In this document: piece after piece, positions 51,778 through 60,176 of the stretch
Layout: each line of letters begins with the position of its first letter
Position numbering within the stretch: the first letter of the stretch is position 1
Assembly (NCBI GenBank): GCA_021201825.1
Contig: JAJQED010000004.1
Span: 1 to 64,000 of the forward strand
Direction: 5' to 3'
Length of the DNA: 64,000 nucleotides
Source of the DNA: Alistipes sp.
GTDB taxonomy: Bacteria; Bacteroidota; Bacteroidia; Bacteroidales; Rikenellaceae
Translations under genes and position numbers: made by a program
Notes under the pieces: generated by a model
Seen by the model: the letters and a program-made list of their open reading frames with translations, nothing else
What the model was told of the DNA's origin: nothing
The model's database searches: none

Positions 51778-52386
51778 TTAGAGTTCCTGCGGGTATCCGA
51801 CGGCGTTATTAAGCAACAGTTCCTGCGTGTTGGAAAGTTTGAGTATCTTCCTTAACGCACCCTTATCCATAAAGGCCCGTGTTATAGTGGCAAGTCCGTT
51901 ACCCGCGCAGAACAGGTTTATGTTTTGGGTGACGATACCTGCATCCATAGCCGACCATCCGGCAATCATTGGTGTTATGTCAAAACCGGGATAGTTCTTT
52001 GCCTTTTCGTTGAATAGTTCCGAGTCTGAAACAAGCACCAGTACAACAGGTACGGTGTTCACAAAATCTTGTCCTCCTGCGGCGGCCGGTCTGTGGTCAC
52101 CTTCGGCAATTAATTCGAGGGAGTGAACCGCCGGATTGTATTTATACGCGCCCTGCGGCATAATGGCGTATATCTCGATGTCCTTACCGCCTATGGCCGA
52201 GGCGGCGGTACGGCCCCCGTCCTCACGGTTCACGCCATTGGCCGACCATAATAGATCGGACAGGGTCTGGGCGGGAAGCTCACGGTCGGAGATACCGCCA
52301 CGGTAAGATTTGCGGTTAGTGAACGCCTCTTGTATTGTCAGGCCCCCGGAACGGGACGGCTCTTGAAGTTTTATATTCTTTTCCAT
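51778..52386 (-). CDS. Nitroreductase-family FMN protein (SagB/ThcOx-like)
   Basis: A 202-residue protein of the nitroreductase superfamily: FTNRKSYRGGISDRELPAQT (FMN phosphate contact), LSDLLWSANGVNREDGGRTA, then AAGGQDFVNTVPVVLVLVSD, AMDAGIVTQNINLFCAGNGL and a C-terminal LLLNNAVGYP. The sequence form is that of short SagB-like members found alone in Bacteroidota. It could reduce nitro compounds or other substrates using FMN. Nothing nearby indicates a natural-product pathway. Confidence 0.88.
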   Translation of the reverse strand: MEKNIKLQEPSRSGGLTIQEAFTNRKSYRGGISDRELPAQTLSDLLWSANGVNREDGGRTAASAIGGKDIEIYAIMPQGAYKYNPAVHSLELIAEGDHRPAAAGGQDFVNTVPVVLVLVSDSELFNEKAKNYPGFDITPMIAGWSAMDAGIVTQNINLFCAGNGLATITRAFMDKGALRKILKLSNTQELLLNNAVGYPQEL

Positions 52387-52422
52387 AGTTAAAGTATTTG
52401 TGTCAGCTAAAGTACAAATTTC

Positions 52423-53229
52423 TTATTCCAAGTCGAGGAAAGTTTGATCGGCATCGGGTTCTTCCCGAATTATCCGCTTATCATAGGGGTCGAGGTCTTT
52501 GAACTGTTTATATACGGGCCTTGCAGCCATACCGAAGGCCGGGTACACTTTCAACAGGCTTTTTATTTCCTCGTCCGAGAGGTCGGGGTCGAGCCAACGC
52601 TGTTCGTCCTCCGGTTGCAGGATAAGGGGCATTCGGTACGGGTTCTGACCTCCGTTGTGGATTTTACGGGTGAAAGAGTTGGCGGCGGTAGTAATCTGCA
52701 CGAACGTCTGTAACCGCTCACCGGTTTCCGGGTTCTCCCATTCATCCCATAGGCCGCCCATCGAGAAAACCTCCCGGTCGGTTAGCTGTATGAAATAGGG
52801 TTGCGTTTTCTTGTCGGGACCGTAATGATATTCGTAATATCCGGTCGAGGGAATTATACACCGCTTCGAGCGGATAAGGAATCTCCACGGCCAGGTGGTG
52901 AAAATATCTTCGGCCCGGGCGTTCTTATGCCAATTCTTTTTATTGTACTGTTCCCGCTTTTCCGGCTTGGTTCCGCGAGGTATCAGTCCCCAATCCATTA
53001 CCTGGAGCTCGTCGCTACCGCTGACGATAATACAGTGCGGCTGTTCATAGGCGGGTATGTTATACATTCCCTCGGCCAACCGATGTTGGTATAACGTTTT
53101 GAGTTTGTCTATTTTTCTCGGTTCCCCTTCCGCCATGATCTGTTTCCACGCCTCAACCGCATCGAACTTTCGACGGTAGCGACGCGCAACCTGCTGGGCG
53201 GAAAGGGAAAGGGCATTGAAAAAGCACAT
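52423..53229 (-). CDS. SRAP-domain protein (YedK/HMCES-like)
   Basis: A 268-residue SOS-response-associated protein. Its start MCFFNALSLSAQ exposes Cys2, which forms the covalent link to abasic sites in single-stranded DNA. Other family sites are IPSTGYYEYHYG, MGGLWDEWENP, ITTAANSFTRKIH and PYRMPLIL with the catalytic His nearby. ATG 53229 is required because removal of its Met exposes Cys2; the in-frame start at 53259 would bury it. It sits just left of the TnsA-like/UmuC pair and fits damage-tolerance cargo. Confidence 0.93.
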   Translation of the reverse strand: MCFFNALSLSAQQVARRYRRKFDAVEAWKQIMAEGEPRKIDKLKTLYQHRLAEGMYNIPAYEQPHCIIVSGSDELQVMDWGLIPRGTKPEKREQYNKKNWHKNARAEDIFTTWPWRFLIRSKRCIIPSTGYYEYHYGPDKKTQPYFIQLTDREVFSMGGLWDEWENPETGERLQTFVQITTAANSFTRKIHNGGQNPYRMPLILQPEDEQRWLDPDLSDEEIKSLLKVYPAFGMAARPVYKQFKDLDPYDKRIIREEPDADQTFLDLE

Positions 53230-53264
53230 AAATACACGATTTTCAGTATATTTATGCAATTTTT

Positions 53265-53912
53265 ATGCTGAAAACTATGAGAGAGTTTAGTGATTTAGAA
53301 AAACAATTATTAAGATATTTAGTACAGGAAAGGCCTGAAAAAATAGAAATTTCAGAAAAAGCATATGCGTCAAATCAAGGCTATCTGATATTACATGATT
53401 TACTAAATATCAAACACATATGTTTAACTGACCCAACTTATAATCTCATTATTGGGTATGAAGAATCTTCAGACCGACCGAACATAAATATATGGGATAA
53501 TATTCATAATGTCATTCTTATACTAAAATATCTCGAAAAAAATTTTCTAATAAGTATTTCTACATTTAGTGATGGAGATATAGACTTGAAGTATCCTGGT
53601 TTAGAGAAAGATGAGAAGTTGGGATGGTTAAAGGACACAACAAAGGAGAATGAAATGCCCGCTGGTACAACTATGTTCCGTTCAATTCCGATTAAGACTG
53701 CGAAGATGAAATCCAATCTTTCTTCAGAAATCGGTAGATATTGCAATTCACTTTACTATGTTACTGAAGAACTGAAACAATATGTAAAGAGAGATTTTAA
53801 AACACAAATGCAGTTGGACGTGGAAAGACAGTTGCTTTATGCAAAAATACAAATGTGGGTAGGAGTTATCGCTATTATAGTTGCAGTTGTAATTAGCTTA
53901 TGGCGGGGCTAA
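53265..53912 (+). CDS. Hypothetical protein with C-terminal membrane helix
   Basis: A 215-residue protein whose last 20 residues form one hydrophobic helix (MWVGVIAIIVAVVISLWRG), so it is likely tail-anchored with its body in the cytoplasm. The body is acidic and unrecognised. It faces opposite to its neighbours in an AT-rich patch between GC-richer repair genes, which suggests a later insertion. Tail-anchored effectors are known in defence modules, but there is no direct evidence here. Confidence 0.6.
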   Translation: MLKTMREFSDLEKQLLRYLVQERPEKIEISEKAYASNQGYLILHDLLNIKHICLTDPTYNLIIGYEESSDRPNINIWDNIHNVILILKYLEKNFLISISTFSDGDIDLKYPGLEKDEKLGWLKDTTKENEMPAGTTMFRSIPIKTAKMKSNLSSEIGRYCNSLYYVTEELKQYVKRDFKTQMQLDVERQLLYAKIQMWVGVIAIIVAVVISLWRG

Positions 53913-53924
53913 TTTTATTTTCAC

Positions 53925-54614
53925 TTAATTATCTTTAAATATTTCCCGGAACACTTTATTATAACCGCCGTGCCGTATTTTAAGCGGGAAGGCGGTGTAA
54001 TATAGGTCATGCTTTAAAATTATCCGGAGTATGTCGTTGCTCTTGGCTCCGCTGGCAACTATCATCTCGGCATACTGCCTCCTGCGGATCGGGCCGTCCT
54101 CCAGGGCGGACAATACCAACCGTTCCAGTGCACGGTTAAGTTTGATTTTCTTAATATCTGCGATGGTGTGCCGACCGTCGGTAACCAACAATCCGAAACC
54201 CATCTTGGTGCAAAAGTCGATCAATCCCTCGGTCTTGCATTGCACCTTATCCTCCAGCATCCCGTGGAGGTCTTTGACTTCGACAATTACGAACTCACCC
54301 GTAGTGAGGTAAACCCCGAAGTCGGGCGTATATCTCAGCCGCTTTCTCCCACGCCAGTAAGGTATCCGTACAGGCTGCTCGAAGTAGAACCGTACCCGTT
54401 TACAAGATTCCAGTAACAGGATAAACTCATACTCCAGCTTCGATTCATACTGAATAAAACGGGCACACTTTTCCGAATAGAATACACCGCTTCGATAACG
54501 GGGATCGGATGATACCTTGCGTTTGGGTAACAGTACGTCAAAATAATCAATATCGAACTTTTCCCGCCGGTCGAACCACGTGACCCGGCGGAAAATGTTT
54601 GGGTTAGCGGTCAT
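53925..54614 (-). CDS. TnsA-like PD-(D/E)xK endonuclease
   Basis: A 229-residue protein with the TnsA N-terminal catalytic pattern: ESKLEYEFILLLE (acidic residue at 61/63), RYTPDFGVYL (D98) and EFVIVEVKD (E112-x-K114), followed by a helical region. Here it is not next to tnsB or tnsC but starts immediately after the umuC stop (TAA directly followed by ATG), so the two are one operon. A role as a nuclease in lesion processing or in cargo defence is possible. Sequence outside the core is unlike Tn7 TnsA as far as I can recall. Confidence 0.75.
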   Translation of the reverse strand: MTANPNIFRRVTWFDRREKFDIDYFDVLLPKRKVSSDPRYRSGVFYSEKCARFIQYESKLEYEFILLLESCKRVRFYFEQPVRIPYWRGRKRLRYTPDFGVYLTTGEFVIVEVKDLHGMLEDKVQCKTEGLIDFCTKMGFGLLVTDGRHTIADIKKIKLNRALERLVLSALEDGPIRRRQYAEMIVASGAKSNDILRIILKHDLYYTAFPLKIRHGGYNKVFREIFKDN

Positions 54615-55973
54615 TTATGCGCTCTTTGACGTTTCGTAAAAAAAGGTTCCCTTGCGCTCGGCCATAACCGGCCCGGATCCAGGCGAGGGATAATCGACCG
54701 CGCGGGGATAATCGTCGGTGCGGGTTGTCCAGAACTTCGGCAGGTTCTTCTGCCGTATCTTCCATTGTACCTTGTCGGACACCAGCAATCCGGGTTTAAG
54801 AATATCGCGACCATACTTACCGACCAGGAAATCGAGTGCTTTCATTAACCTGTCCTCTTTTGCGCGGTTCCGTAAGTCCATAAGGTTAAGCTGTACGCCG
54901 TCCTCATCGCAGAACTCGCTAACGAATAACCCACACCTTTTGTAATGAACACCGTCGAGCAACATGGCATCGACGGCTACCATCCCGTACTCATTCAGTT
55001 CGAGGCTGGAACTGGTTTCGACAGGCATCTTTACCTGAACTCCGGTATAGTCTTCGCCCAGGTCGGGGCGGTAGCGGTTCGATTCGAGGAAGAACGCCAC
55101 TCGTTTCGTTTTAGACCCCTGCGCCCGGAGTTTTGCAGCAGCCATGTAAACGAATGTTGTCATGGCCATTTTTATCTGCTCCTTGTCGGCTACATTGTAA
55201 CCGAAGCTCCGCGACACGACGATGGACTCTTTATCGTCCTTTATATCTTTGGGAAGTATGCAGGGATGTCCCAAGAGTTCCATCCGGGTTCGTTCGAGAA
55301 CCACGTTGAAATTTTTACGGATGCCGGCCGAGGTAACGTTGGGGTGGCTGGTAAAATCATAGGCGGTTTCCATGCCGGGATAGAGCCTTTTGAGTTTCGG
55401 TTCGATGCGTCGGCCGATACCCCATACGTCTTTCAGAGGAATAAGTTTAAGTGCCTTTCCCCGCTGCTTCTCGGTAGATATGGCGCATATTCCTTTATAG
55501 CCGTGGTATTTCTTTGCAAACTCGATTGCGAGTTTCGCCAGCGTATAGGTCGGGGCGATACCGATACTTAGCGGCAGGTGAAGCCCGCGTAGCATCAGGT
55601 GGCGCACTTCCTCGCAGCGGGCCTTAACAACCTCCAGCGGTGCGTCGATCTCGCAAAACACCTCGTCGCAAGAATATTCGATGATGTTGTCGAAATATTG
55701 CTCCATGATGGATTTTGCCCGTTTCGAGATGTCGCCGATCAGCGTGAAGTTGACACTATAATCAATAACCTTATACTTGCGAACCTGGTCGTCGAGAACG
55801 GTAATGTCCGAAAACATCTTCATCCCGACCCGTTTACATTCCCTCGAAAGGCAGATGGCTGGGCCGTCGTTGTTGGAACGCACCATCATCATCTGTTTCT
55901 CGAACCACGGTTCGAACATCCGTATCACCGACACATAGAAGCTGTCGAAGTCCAGTAGTATCTTCCACTTCAT
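54615..55973 (-). CDS. umuC: Y-family DNA polymerase, UmuC-like
   Basis: A 452-residue translesion polymerase: MKWKILLDFDSFYVSVIRMF with catalytic Asp8 and Phe/Tyr steric gate, SVNFTLIGDISKRAKSIM, the second acidic motif EYSCDEVFCEID, SIGIAPTYTLAKLA, and KDVWGIGRRIEPKLKRLYPG (the HhH element). The C-terminal little-finger domain is followed by a basic tail. In UmuC the middle motif is usually SIDEAF; here SCDEVF keeps both acids. It would work with the UmuD-like product encoded at 57261. ATG 55973 is preferred over GTG 55988. Confidence 0.93.
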   Translation of the reverse strand: MKWKILLDFDSFYVSVIRMFEPWFEKQMMMVRSNNDGPAICLSRECKRVGMKMFSDITVLDDQVRKYKVIDYSVNFTLIGDISKRAKSIMEQYFDNIIEYSCDEVFCEIDAPLEVVKARCEEVRHLMLRGLHLPLSIGIAPTYTLAKLAIEFAKKYHGYKGICAISTEKQRGKALKLIPLKDVWGIGRRIEPKLKRLYPGMETAYDFTSHPNVTSAGIRKNFNVVLERTRMELLGHPCILPKDIKDDKESIVVSRSFGYNVADKEQIKMAMTTFVYMAAAKLRAQGSKTKRVAFFLESNRYRPDLGEDYTGVQVKMPVETSSSLELNEYGMVAVDAMLLDGVHYKRCGLFVSEFCDEDGVQLNLMDLRNRAKEDRLMKALDFLVGKYGRDILKPGLLVSDKVQWKIRQKNLPKFWTTRTDDYPRAVDYPSPGSGPVMAERKGTFFYETSKSA

Positions 55974-56147
55974 ATAAATAGCCGACACAAATACCGTACT
56001 TTGTAAGCACGGCTGATGTAAAACATTACTTTTGATTAAGTTAAATTTTGGCGGTCTGCCGGAGAAATTTTACTCCTCCTCACAAATCATCCTGCACAAA
56101 CGCAAAAATAATGATTTATCTTTAACAAGAAAATAATCGATACTCCT

Positions 56148-57254
56148 ATGATGGATCATCCGAAAACGAAGAAAATTATAACTCGGCCGGATTTAAAACG
56201 GTATGAAACTACTGAAGAGTTTAGAAAGCATTTTCAAAGTTTCTTTCCTGCCTTCCGCGTACAGCAAGATGACCCTTTGTATATTGAAAAGATGGGATAT
56301 GTCGGCCAGTTGATTCATCTAAACATACCGCCCAGGTTATTCAAATACCGGCACGTTGAAGAATATACTATTAATAATTTTGAAAATGATGAATTTATAT
56401 GCAGTAAACCTGTAAGTTTCAATGATCCTTTCGACTGTCTTTTATATTTCGCGATAGATGGATTGGATAATGATATCGAAAAGCATTGTGAAAATCCTTA
56501 TCCTATACTATCAAAATGGATGAGTATTAGACAACAGGTAAAAGACAAAAATATACCCTGGGATGACTTAGATGATCAAACTCGATTTTTAGTTTCTATA
56601 CCGGATCAGGAATTTTTAGATTTTGATATATCTAAATACAGAAATGCTATAAGAAAAATACACGCGGTTGCTAAAGAACGATTAATTTCTAAAATTGATT
56701 ACTTTCACCAATATTCTTTTATTGGTTGCTTAACGGAAAATAACGACTGCCCTCTAATGTGGGGTCATTATGCTGATGCGCATAAGGGTTTTTGTTTAGA
56801 ATATGATTTATCGAACAATACATTTGTTTTTGATAATAATAAGCCGGGAGTCAAATACTTTAAAAACTTATTTCCTGTCATATATTCAGAGGAAAGGTAT
56901 TGTGCCACTGAGTTTGCTTTATGGGATAGTAGTCAAATGATGGGTTTTAATGATAACCTGCTAAAAGACGCTCTATTTTGGAATAAGGCCCTCACTCATA
57001 AATCAGATAAATGGCAATATGAAAATGAGTGGAGAATAGTTATAAATCCCGTGCATTCCGAATATGGAAAAATGGAGCGTTATCATTTACCGCTTAAACC
57101 TACTGCGATTTATTATGGGTATAAGTTTGAGCAGCAGCCAGAGGAATACAAAATGAAAATACGCAATTTAGCGAAAGCTAAAGGCTTACGACAATTTAGA
57201 ATGGATATTGAGTATGATGAAAAACTCTATGTTTTAACTTCGATTCCAATATAA
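56148..57254 (+). CDS. DUF2971 protein
   Basis: A 368-residue soluble protein with the DUF2971 pattern: PPRLFKYRHVEEYTINNFEN, SKPVSFNDPFDCLLYF, then SFIGCLTENNDCPLMWGHYA, DAHKGFCLEYDL and WQYENEWRIVINP. The function is unknown; such genes are frequent in accessory and defence regions. It is inserted in opposite orientation between umuD and umuC, and its lower GC suggests independent arrival. Confidence 0.82.
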   Translation: MMDHPKTKKIITRPDLKRYETTEEFRKHFQSFFPAFRVQQDDPLYIEKMGYVGQLIHLNIPPRLFKYRHVEEYTINNFENDEFICSKPVSFNDPFDCLLYFAIDGLDNDIEKHCENPYPILSKWMSIRQQVKDKNIPWDDLDDQTRFLVSIPDQEFLDFDISKYRNAIRKIHAVAKERLISKIDYFHQYSFIGCLTENNDCPLMWGHYADAHKGFCLEYDLSNNTFVFDNNKPGVKYFKNLFPVIYSEERYCATEFALWDSSQMMGFNDNLLKDALFWNKALTHKSDKWQYENEWRIVINPVHSEYGKMERYHLPLKPTAIYYGYKFEQQPEEYKMKIRNLAKAKGLRQFRMDIEYDEKLYVLTSIPI

Positions 57255-57260
57255 TGATGT

Positions 57261-58070
57261 CTATATATATTTCTTCACTACTGCCGTCAGCACCCCCCAA
57301 CGGCCTAACTCATCCCCTTTTTTAATCTCGATGGGTGGTATCGCGGGGTTGGAAGATACCAGCCATGTCTTGTAACCATGATATTCGATCCGCTTTAACG
57401 TGTACTGCCGGTCAACCACGAACAAACAGATCGAGTCCGGGTGCGGTTCCTCCATGCTATCAACTATTAGAAGGTCACCAGTGTCTATATTATCCCCCGT
57501 CATGCTCACCCCGTTGGCCCAGAAGTAAAAGGTAAACTGCCATCGGTTCACCAGGTACTTTACATAGTCTATTCCTTTTTCGAGGTAAGTTCCCGCATTT
57601 TCAGGCAGGCCCGCGTAATTGTTGTTATATACCGAATACTTCTTGACTGCATGAGTAAGCACTCCCTGACACTCCACCACCTCGTCCTCCCCGACATTGA
57701 TCGGCTTTACCTCTGGATTCGGACTGACCAGTTCCAGACCGCCTTCGGTGGGTACCGCCCGGCGTAGGGTGAACTCGTCTTCATACCAATATAGTCCGAT
57801 ACGGTCTTTAGTCGGCTTCAGCGAGATGTCGAACACGAGCAAATCGCCGATGTCGATGCCCGCGCCTGTCATCCCACTATGCACGGCCCATGTGCAGCGG
57901 TTGTTCCTTTTCCCTTTGCCGACCAGATATTCGTTGAGGTCGAGGCCCGGTTCGAGATAGTTGTACGCCTCGGCAGGATAACCCGCCGGGATAGTGGTTC
58001 CGCCCTTTATCTTCCTTCGGGAAAGACTCCGGGCGGGGTTTATGAGTATACTTTTTATCGGACTTTTCAT
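57261..58070 (-). CDS. Double-domain UmuD-like (S24) protein with a dead first half
   Basis: A 269-residue protein made of two UmuD-type domains. The first (about 28-140) has AGYPAEAYNYLEPGLDLNEY and HSGMTGAGIDIGDLLVFD; where the catalytic Ser belongs there is G66, and R103 replaces the Lys of FTLRR. The second (about 152-268) has NGVSMTGDNIDTGDLLIVDS with S189 and YTLKRIE with K226, the intact Ser-Lys dyad. Each domain is preceded by Ala-Gly (A29-G30, A153-G154), the usual LexA/UmuD cleavage dipeptide. It could act as a tethered UmuD pair for the UmuC encoded nearby. ATG 58070 is chosen because the upstream extension does not look protein-like. Confidence 0.85.
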   Translation of the reverse strand: MKSPIKSILINPARSLSRRKIKGGTTIPAGYPAEAYNYLEPGLDLNEYLVGKGKRNNRCTWAVHSGMTGAGIDIGDLLVFDISLKPTKDRIGLYWYEDEFTLRRAVPTEGGLELVSPNPEVKPINVGEDEVVECQGVLTHAVKKYSVYNNNYAGLPENAGTYLEKGIDYVKYLVNRWQFTFYFWANGVSMTGDNIDTGDLLIVDSMEEPHPDSICLFVVDRQYTLKRIEYHGYKTWLVSSNPAIPPIEIKKGDELGRWGVLTAVVKKYI

Positions 58071-58073
58071 TTT

Positions 58074-58100
58074 ATCTGCTACCTTGATTGATAAGCAGAT
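58074..58100. promoter_or_regulatory. Inverted repeat at the UmuD-like gene start
   Basis: ATCTGCT (58074-58080) and AGCAGAT (58094-58100) are perfect 7-nt arms with a 13-nt spacer, ending 3 nt upstream of the start codon. This could be an operator for a LexA-type or other repressor, or an mRNA hairpin at the start. Confidence 0.45.
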
Positions 58101-58231
58101 TAATTGCAAAGTCCCGACCAGAATAAACTGGTTAGAGAAATATAGCCGGAATGAAAATACCTGTGGGGTTAAGCCTTTCAAGGATTTTAAGGAGCAGGTA
58201 AAAAAAGGATAGTGACCTAACCAAAAAAATA

Positions 58232-58257
58232 AAAGCGGGGAAATATCTCCCCGCTTT
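58232..58257. terminator. Terminator at the end of the transfer operon
   Basis: AAAGCGGGG and CCCCGCTTT form a perfect 9-bp stem with an 8-nt loop, flanked by A and T runs. It lies 25 nt after the traQ stop on the minus strand and isolates the transfer operon from the UmuD-like gene. Confidence 0.88.
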
Positions 58258-58281
58258 CATTTTAGTTATGACAATAGTTAG

Positions 58282-58737
58282 TTATTCGGTTTCCTCGGGT
58301 TTTATAGCATTGAATTCAACTTCGAGATTCGATTCCTTGCCACTATAATCGCCGACAAAAAACCGTAGCCCAACCGATGACTTAAACCCGGCATCGTCAT
58401 AAAAGAGTGTAAAAACCCATTTCGATGGGTCGGATTTGTCCAGCTCGGCAATCTGTTCCAGATCGATCTTCTCCCGGTCTATTAGCCGTTTGCCAGATTT
58501 GTCATGAACAATTCCGCTGCCATCGAGCTGAATGTAACCTATATAATACTTTGCATGTTCGAAATCCCCCTCCCGGTCAAGGTAAAGGCGTATCTCAACC
58601 GGCTCCCCTGGAGTTATGTCTTTTTGCATATACCAACTGGATAGAGTAAAGTCGTAGTCATTGCGAACATTCAATTTATCCTCGCAAGCTATCATAACAA
58701 CAAGAGTGATTGTTATTAAAATTAATAGATATTTCAT
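58282..58737 (-). CDS. traQ: Conjugal transfer lipoprotein TraQ (DUF3872)
   Basis: A 151-residue lipoprotein (MKYLLILITITLVVMIACED, lipobox around MIAC) with the DUF3872 pattern: NDYDFTLSSWYMQKDITPGE, PVEIRLYLDREGDFEHAKYY and WVFTLFYDDAGFKSSVGLRF. In CTnDOT-type elements TraQ is encoded near the end of the tra operon. Here it follows traO directly, so traP (primase-like) is absent. It is probably an accessory envelope component. Confidence 0.85.
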   Translation of the reverse strand: MKYLLILITITLVVMIACEDKLNVRNDYDFTLSSWYMQKDITPGEPVEIRLYLDREGDFEHAKYYIGYIQLDGSGIVHDKSGKRLIDREKIDLEQIAELDKSDPSKWVFTLFYDDAGFKSSVGLRFFVGDYSGKESNLEVEFNAIKPEETE

Positions 58738-58749
58738 TGTGCTGTGGTT

Positions 58750-59331
58750 TTAATTAATGTTGACCCTCAAACCTAATCCCAAAAGAGTATTATAGAATTT
58801 GTGAGTTGAATTAAATGTGAATCGAGGTTTTACATATACGTATAACCCTAACTTTGGCGTTACAGGGTAATTCAGACTTGCCAATGCTGAAAAGCCCCAT
58901 ATGAATGAGTCCGGATGCAAAAGCGTTGCACCATCATCAAGTATAGTTTCTCTTCAGTTGGTTGTCTCATACCCCGCCAGTGCCGACGCATGGAGATTAA
59001 ATCCCAAATCTTCTTTCCGGTCCTTGAATAAAGTCCTGCCGTAACCGCTCTCTACCGTAAATTGTGCAACCGGTATTCGGCGCATTCCATAAAGGAACTC
59101 TTTCTGCATATATCCTGCTGATACAGACCATATGCCGCGAGATTTATTTATTGTCGAATAACCGGCCTCTACGTGGAAATAATGCAGGTTATTATTGTTA
59201 CGAAGTAAAAAGCCATTGACGGTTCCAGCATTTACGAATACATATTTCTGTCCGGGGATCTGCGCCGAAGCAATTTCTGCGGAGCACAGCAGCATCCAAA
59301 GGGTCCCGGTAAAAATTAATAGTTGTTTCAT
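58750..59331 (-). pseudogene. traO: Conjugal transfer protein TraO, interrupted by TGA
   Basis: The frame starts with a signal peptide (MKQLLIFTGTLWMLLCSAEI) and follows TraO (GQKYVFVNAGTVNG, FHVEAGYSTINKSRGIWSV) to GYETTN, then meets TGA at 58956-58954. The same frame then continues with TraO-like sequence (RETILDDGATLLHPDSFIWG, YVKPRFTFNSTHKFYN) to TAA at 58750. An intact protein would be about 193 residues, an outer-membrane beta-barrel-like component. A single nonsense change splits it. A truncated product of 125 residues may be made, but the gene is most likely inactive. Confidence 0.85.
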
Positions 59332-59342
59332 ATTAGTTGAAG

Positions 59343-60176
59343 TTATAAGGGTATTGCATTTAAAATGTCCCGATTTTCAATACGAAATTGTTGATGCCGT
59401 CCGCCATTCTTTTCATATATATCCACGATAAAAATCTTATCATCCGGGATTGTGAATTTGTGAAAGGAGGTGACCATTCTTTCATTTGAAAGGTGTCCGA
59501 CCACTTTAATTTCATTGAAAGTATTTGTAGGGGTGACATCATTTTCCTGTATAGGAGTTCTTTTGAGAACCTTTTTGTCTACTACCCGGTAAGTTATCCG
59601 GTCTATGTCGAATGGTACCCTGCTGTTATTGAATACACCTATGTGTAGATAGAGCATATTTTCACGGATGTATAGTCCTTTTAACAGGGTTTTAATGCCG
59701 TTCTTGGTGCACCCGATACTTTTGGTATCGCTTCGGTCTTCAGAATAGATCTGCTGCAATGTTTTCTCTACCATATACGGAGATATTTCTCCCAGTTCAT
59801 TTAAAAGGACACTATTTTCCGTTGATGGATTTTGAATAACCATATTCAAAGTGAGAGGTGAGTCATTGTAAATCGCATCGAAAGTGTAGAAACTGCCGTC
59901 GGATGTTATCACAGAAAAGTTTGTTTCTGCTTCGAAATCCTTTGCAGAAGCTTTTATCCGCAGGACATTTTCAGAGCCGTCTGCTTTTGCCGCTATTATA
60001 TCAGTCGATCCTAAATCTACATAGCGGACAGGCGAAGGGAAAATTATGTGCAATGTTTTGGAAAAAGGCACTTCGACCTTTAGGGGTCTTATTACGTCAA
60101 AACTCTGATCGTATGCTCGGAGTGCCAATGGCAAAATACAAAATGCCGCGGCGACTATAAAGGCTATCCTTTTCAT
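59343..60176 (-). CDS. traN: Conjugal transfer protein TraN (DUF4138)
   Basis: A 277-residue exported protein (MKRIAFIVAAAFCILPLAL) with the TraN/DUF4138 pattern: VPFSKTLHIIFPSPVRYVDL, GSTDIIAAKADGSENVLRIK, NFSVITSDGSFYTFDAIYND, and later LYLHIGVFNNSRVPFDIDRI and the end HQQFRIENRDILNAIPL. It serves as the VirB9-like outer-membrane-complex protein of the CTnDOT-type secretion system. It abuts traM. Confidence 0.92.
   Translation of the reverse strand: MKRIAFIVAAAFCILPLALRAYDQSFDVIRPLKVEVPFSKTLHIIFPSPVRYVDLGSTDIIAAKADGSENVLRIKASAKDFEAETNFSVITSDGSFYTFDAIYNDSPLTLNMVIQNPSTENSVLLNELGEISPYMVEKTLQQIYSEDRSDTKSIGCTKNGIKTLLKGLYIRENMLYLHIGVFNNSRVPFDIDRITYRVVDKKVLKRTPIQENDVTPTNTFNEIKVVGHLSNERMVTSFHKFTIPDDKIFIVDIYEKNGGRHQQFRIENRDILNAIPL

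Noticed and set aside
53925-54614. Tn7-like transposon
   Set aside because: A TnsA-like gene is present but there is no TnsB, TnsC, TniQ or end repeats.
58954-58956. Selenocysteine or readthrough at the TGA in traO
   Set aside because: TraO is not a selenoprotein family and no suitable downstream hairpin is apparent; a simple nonsense mutation is more likely.
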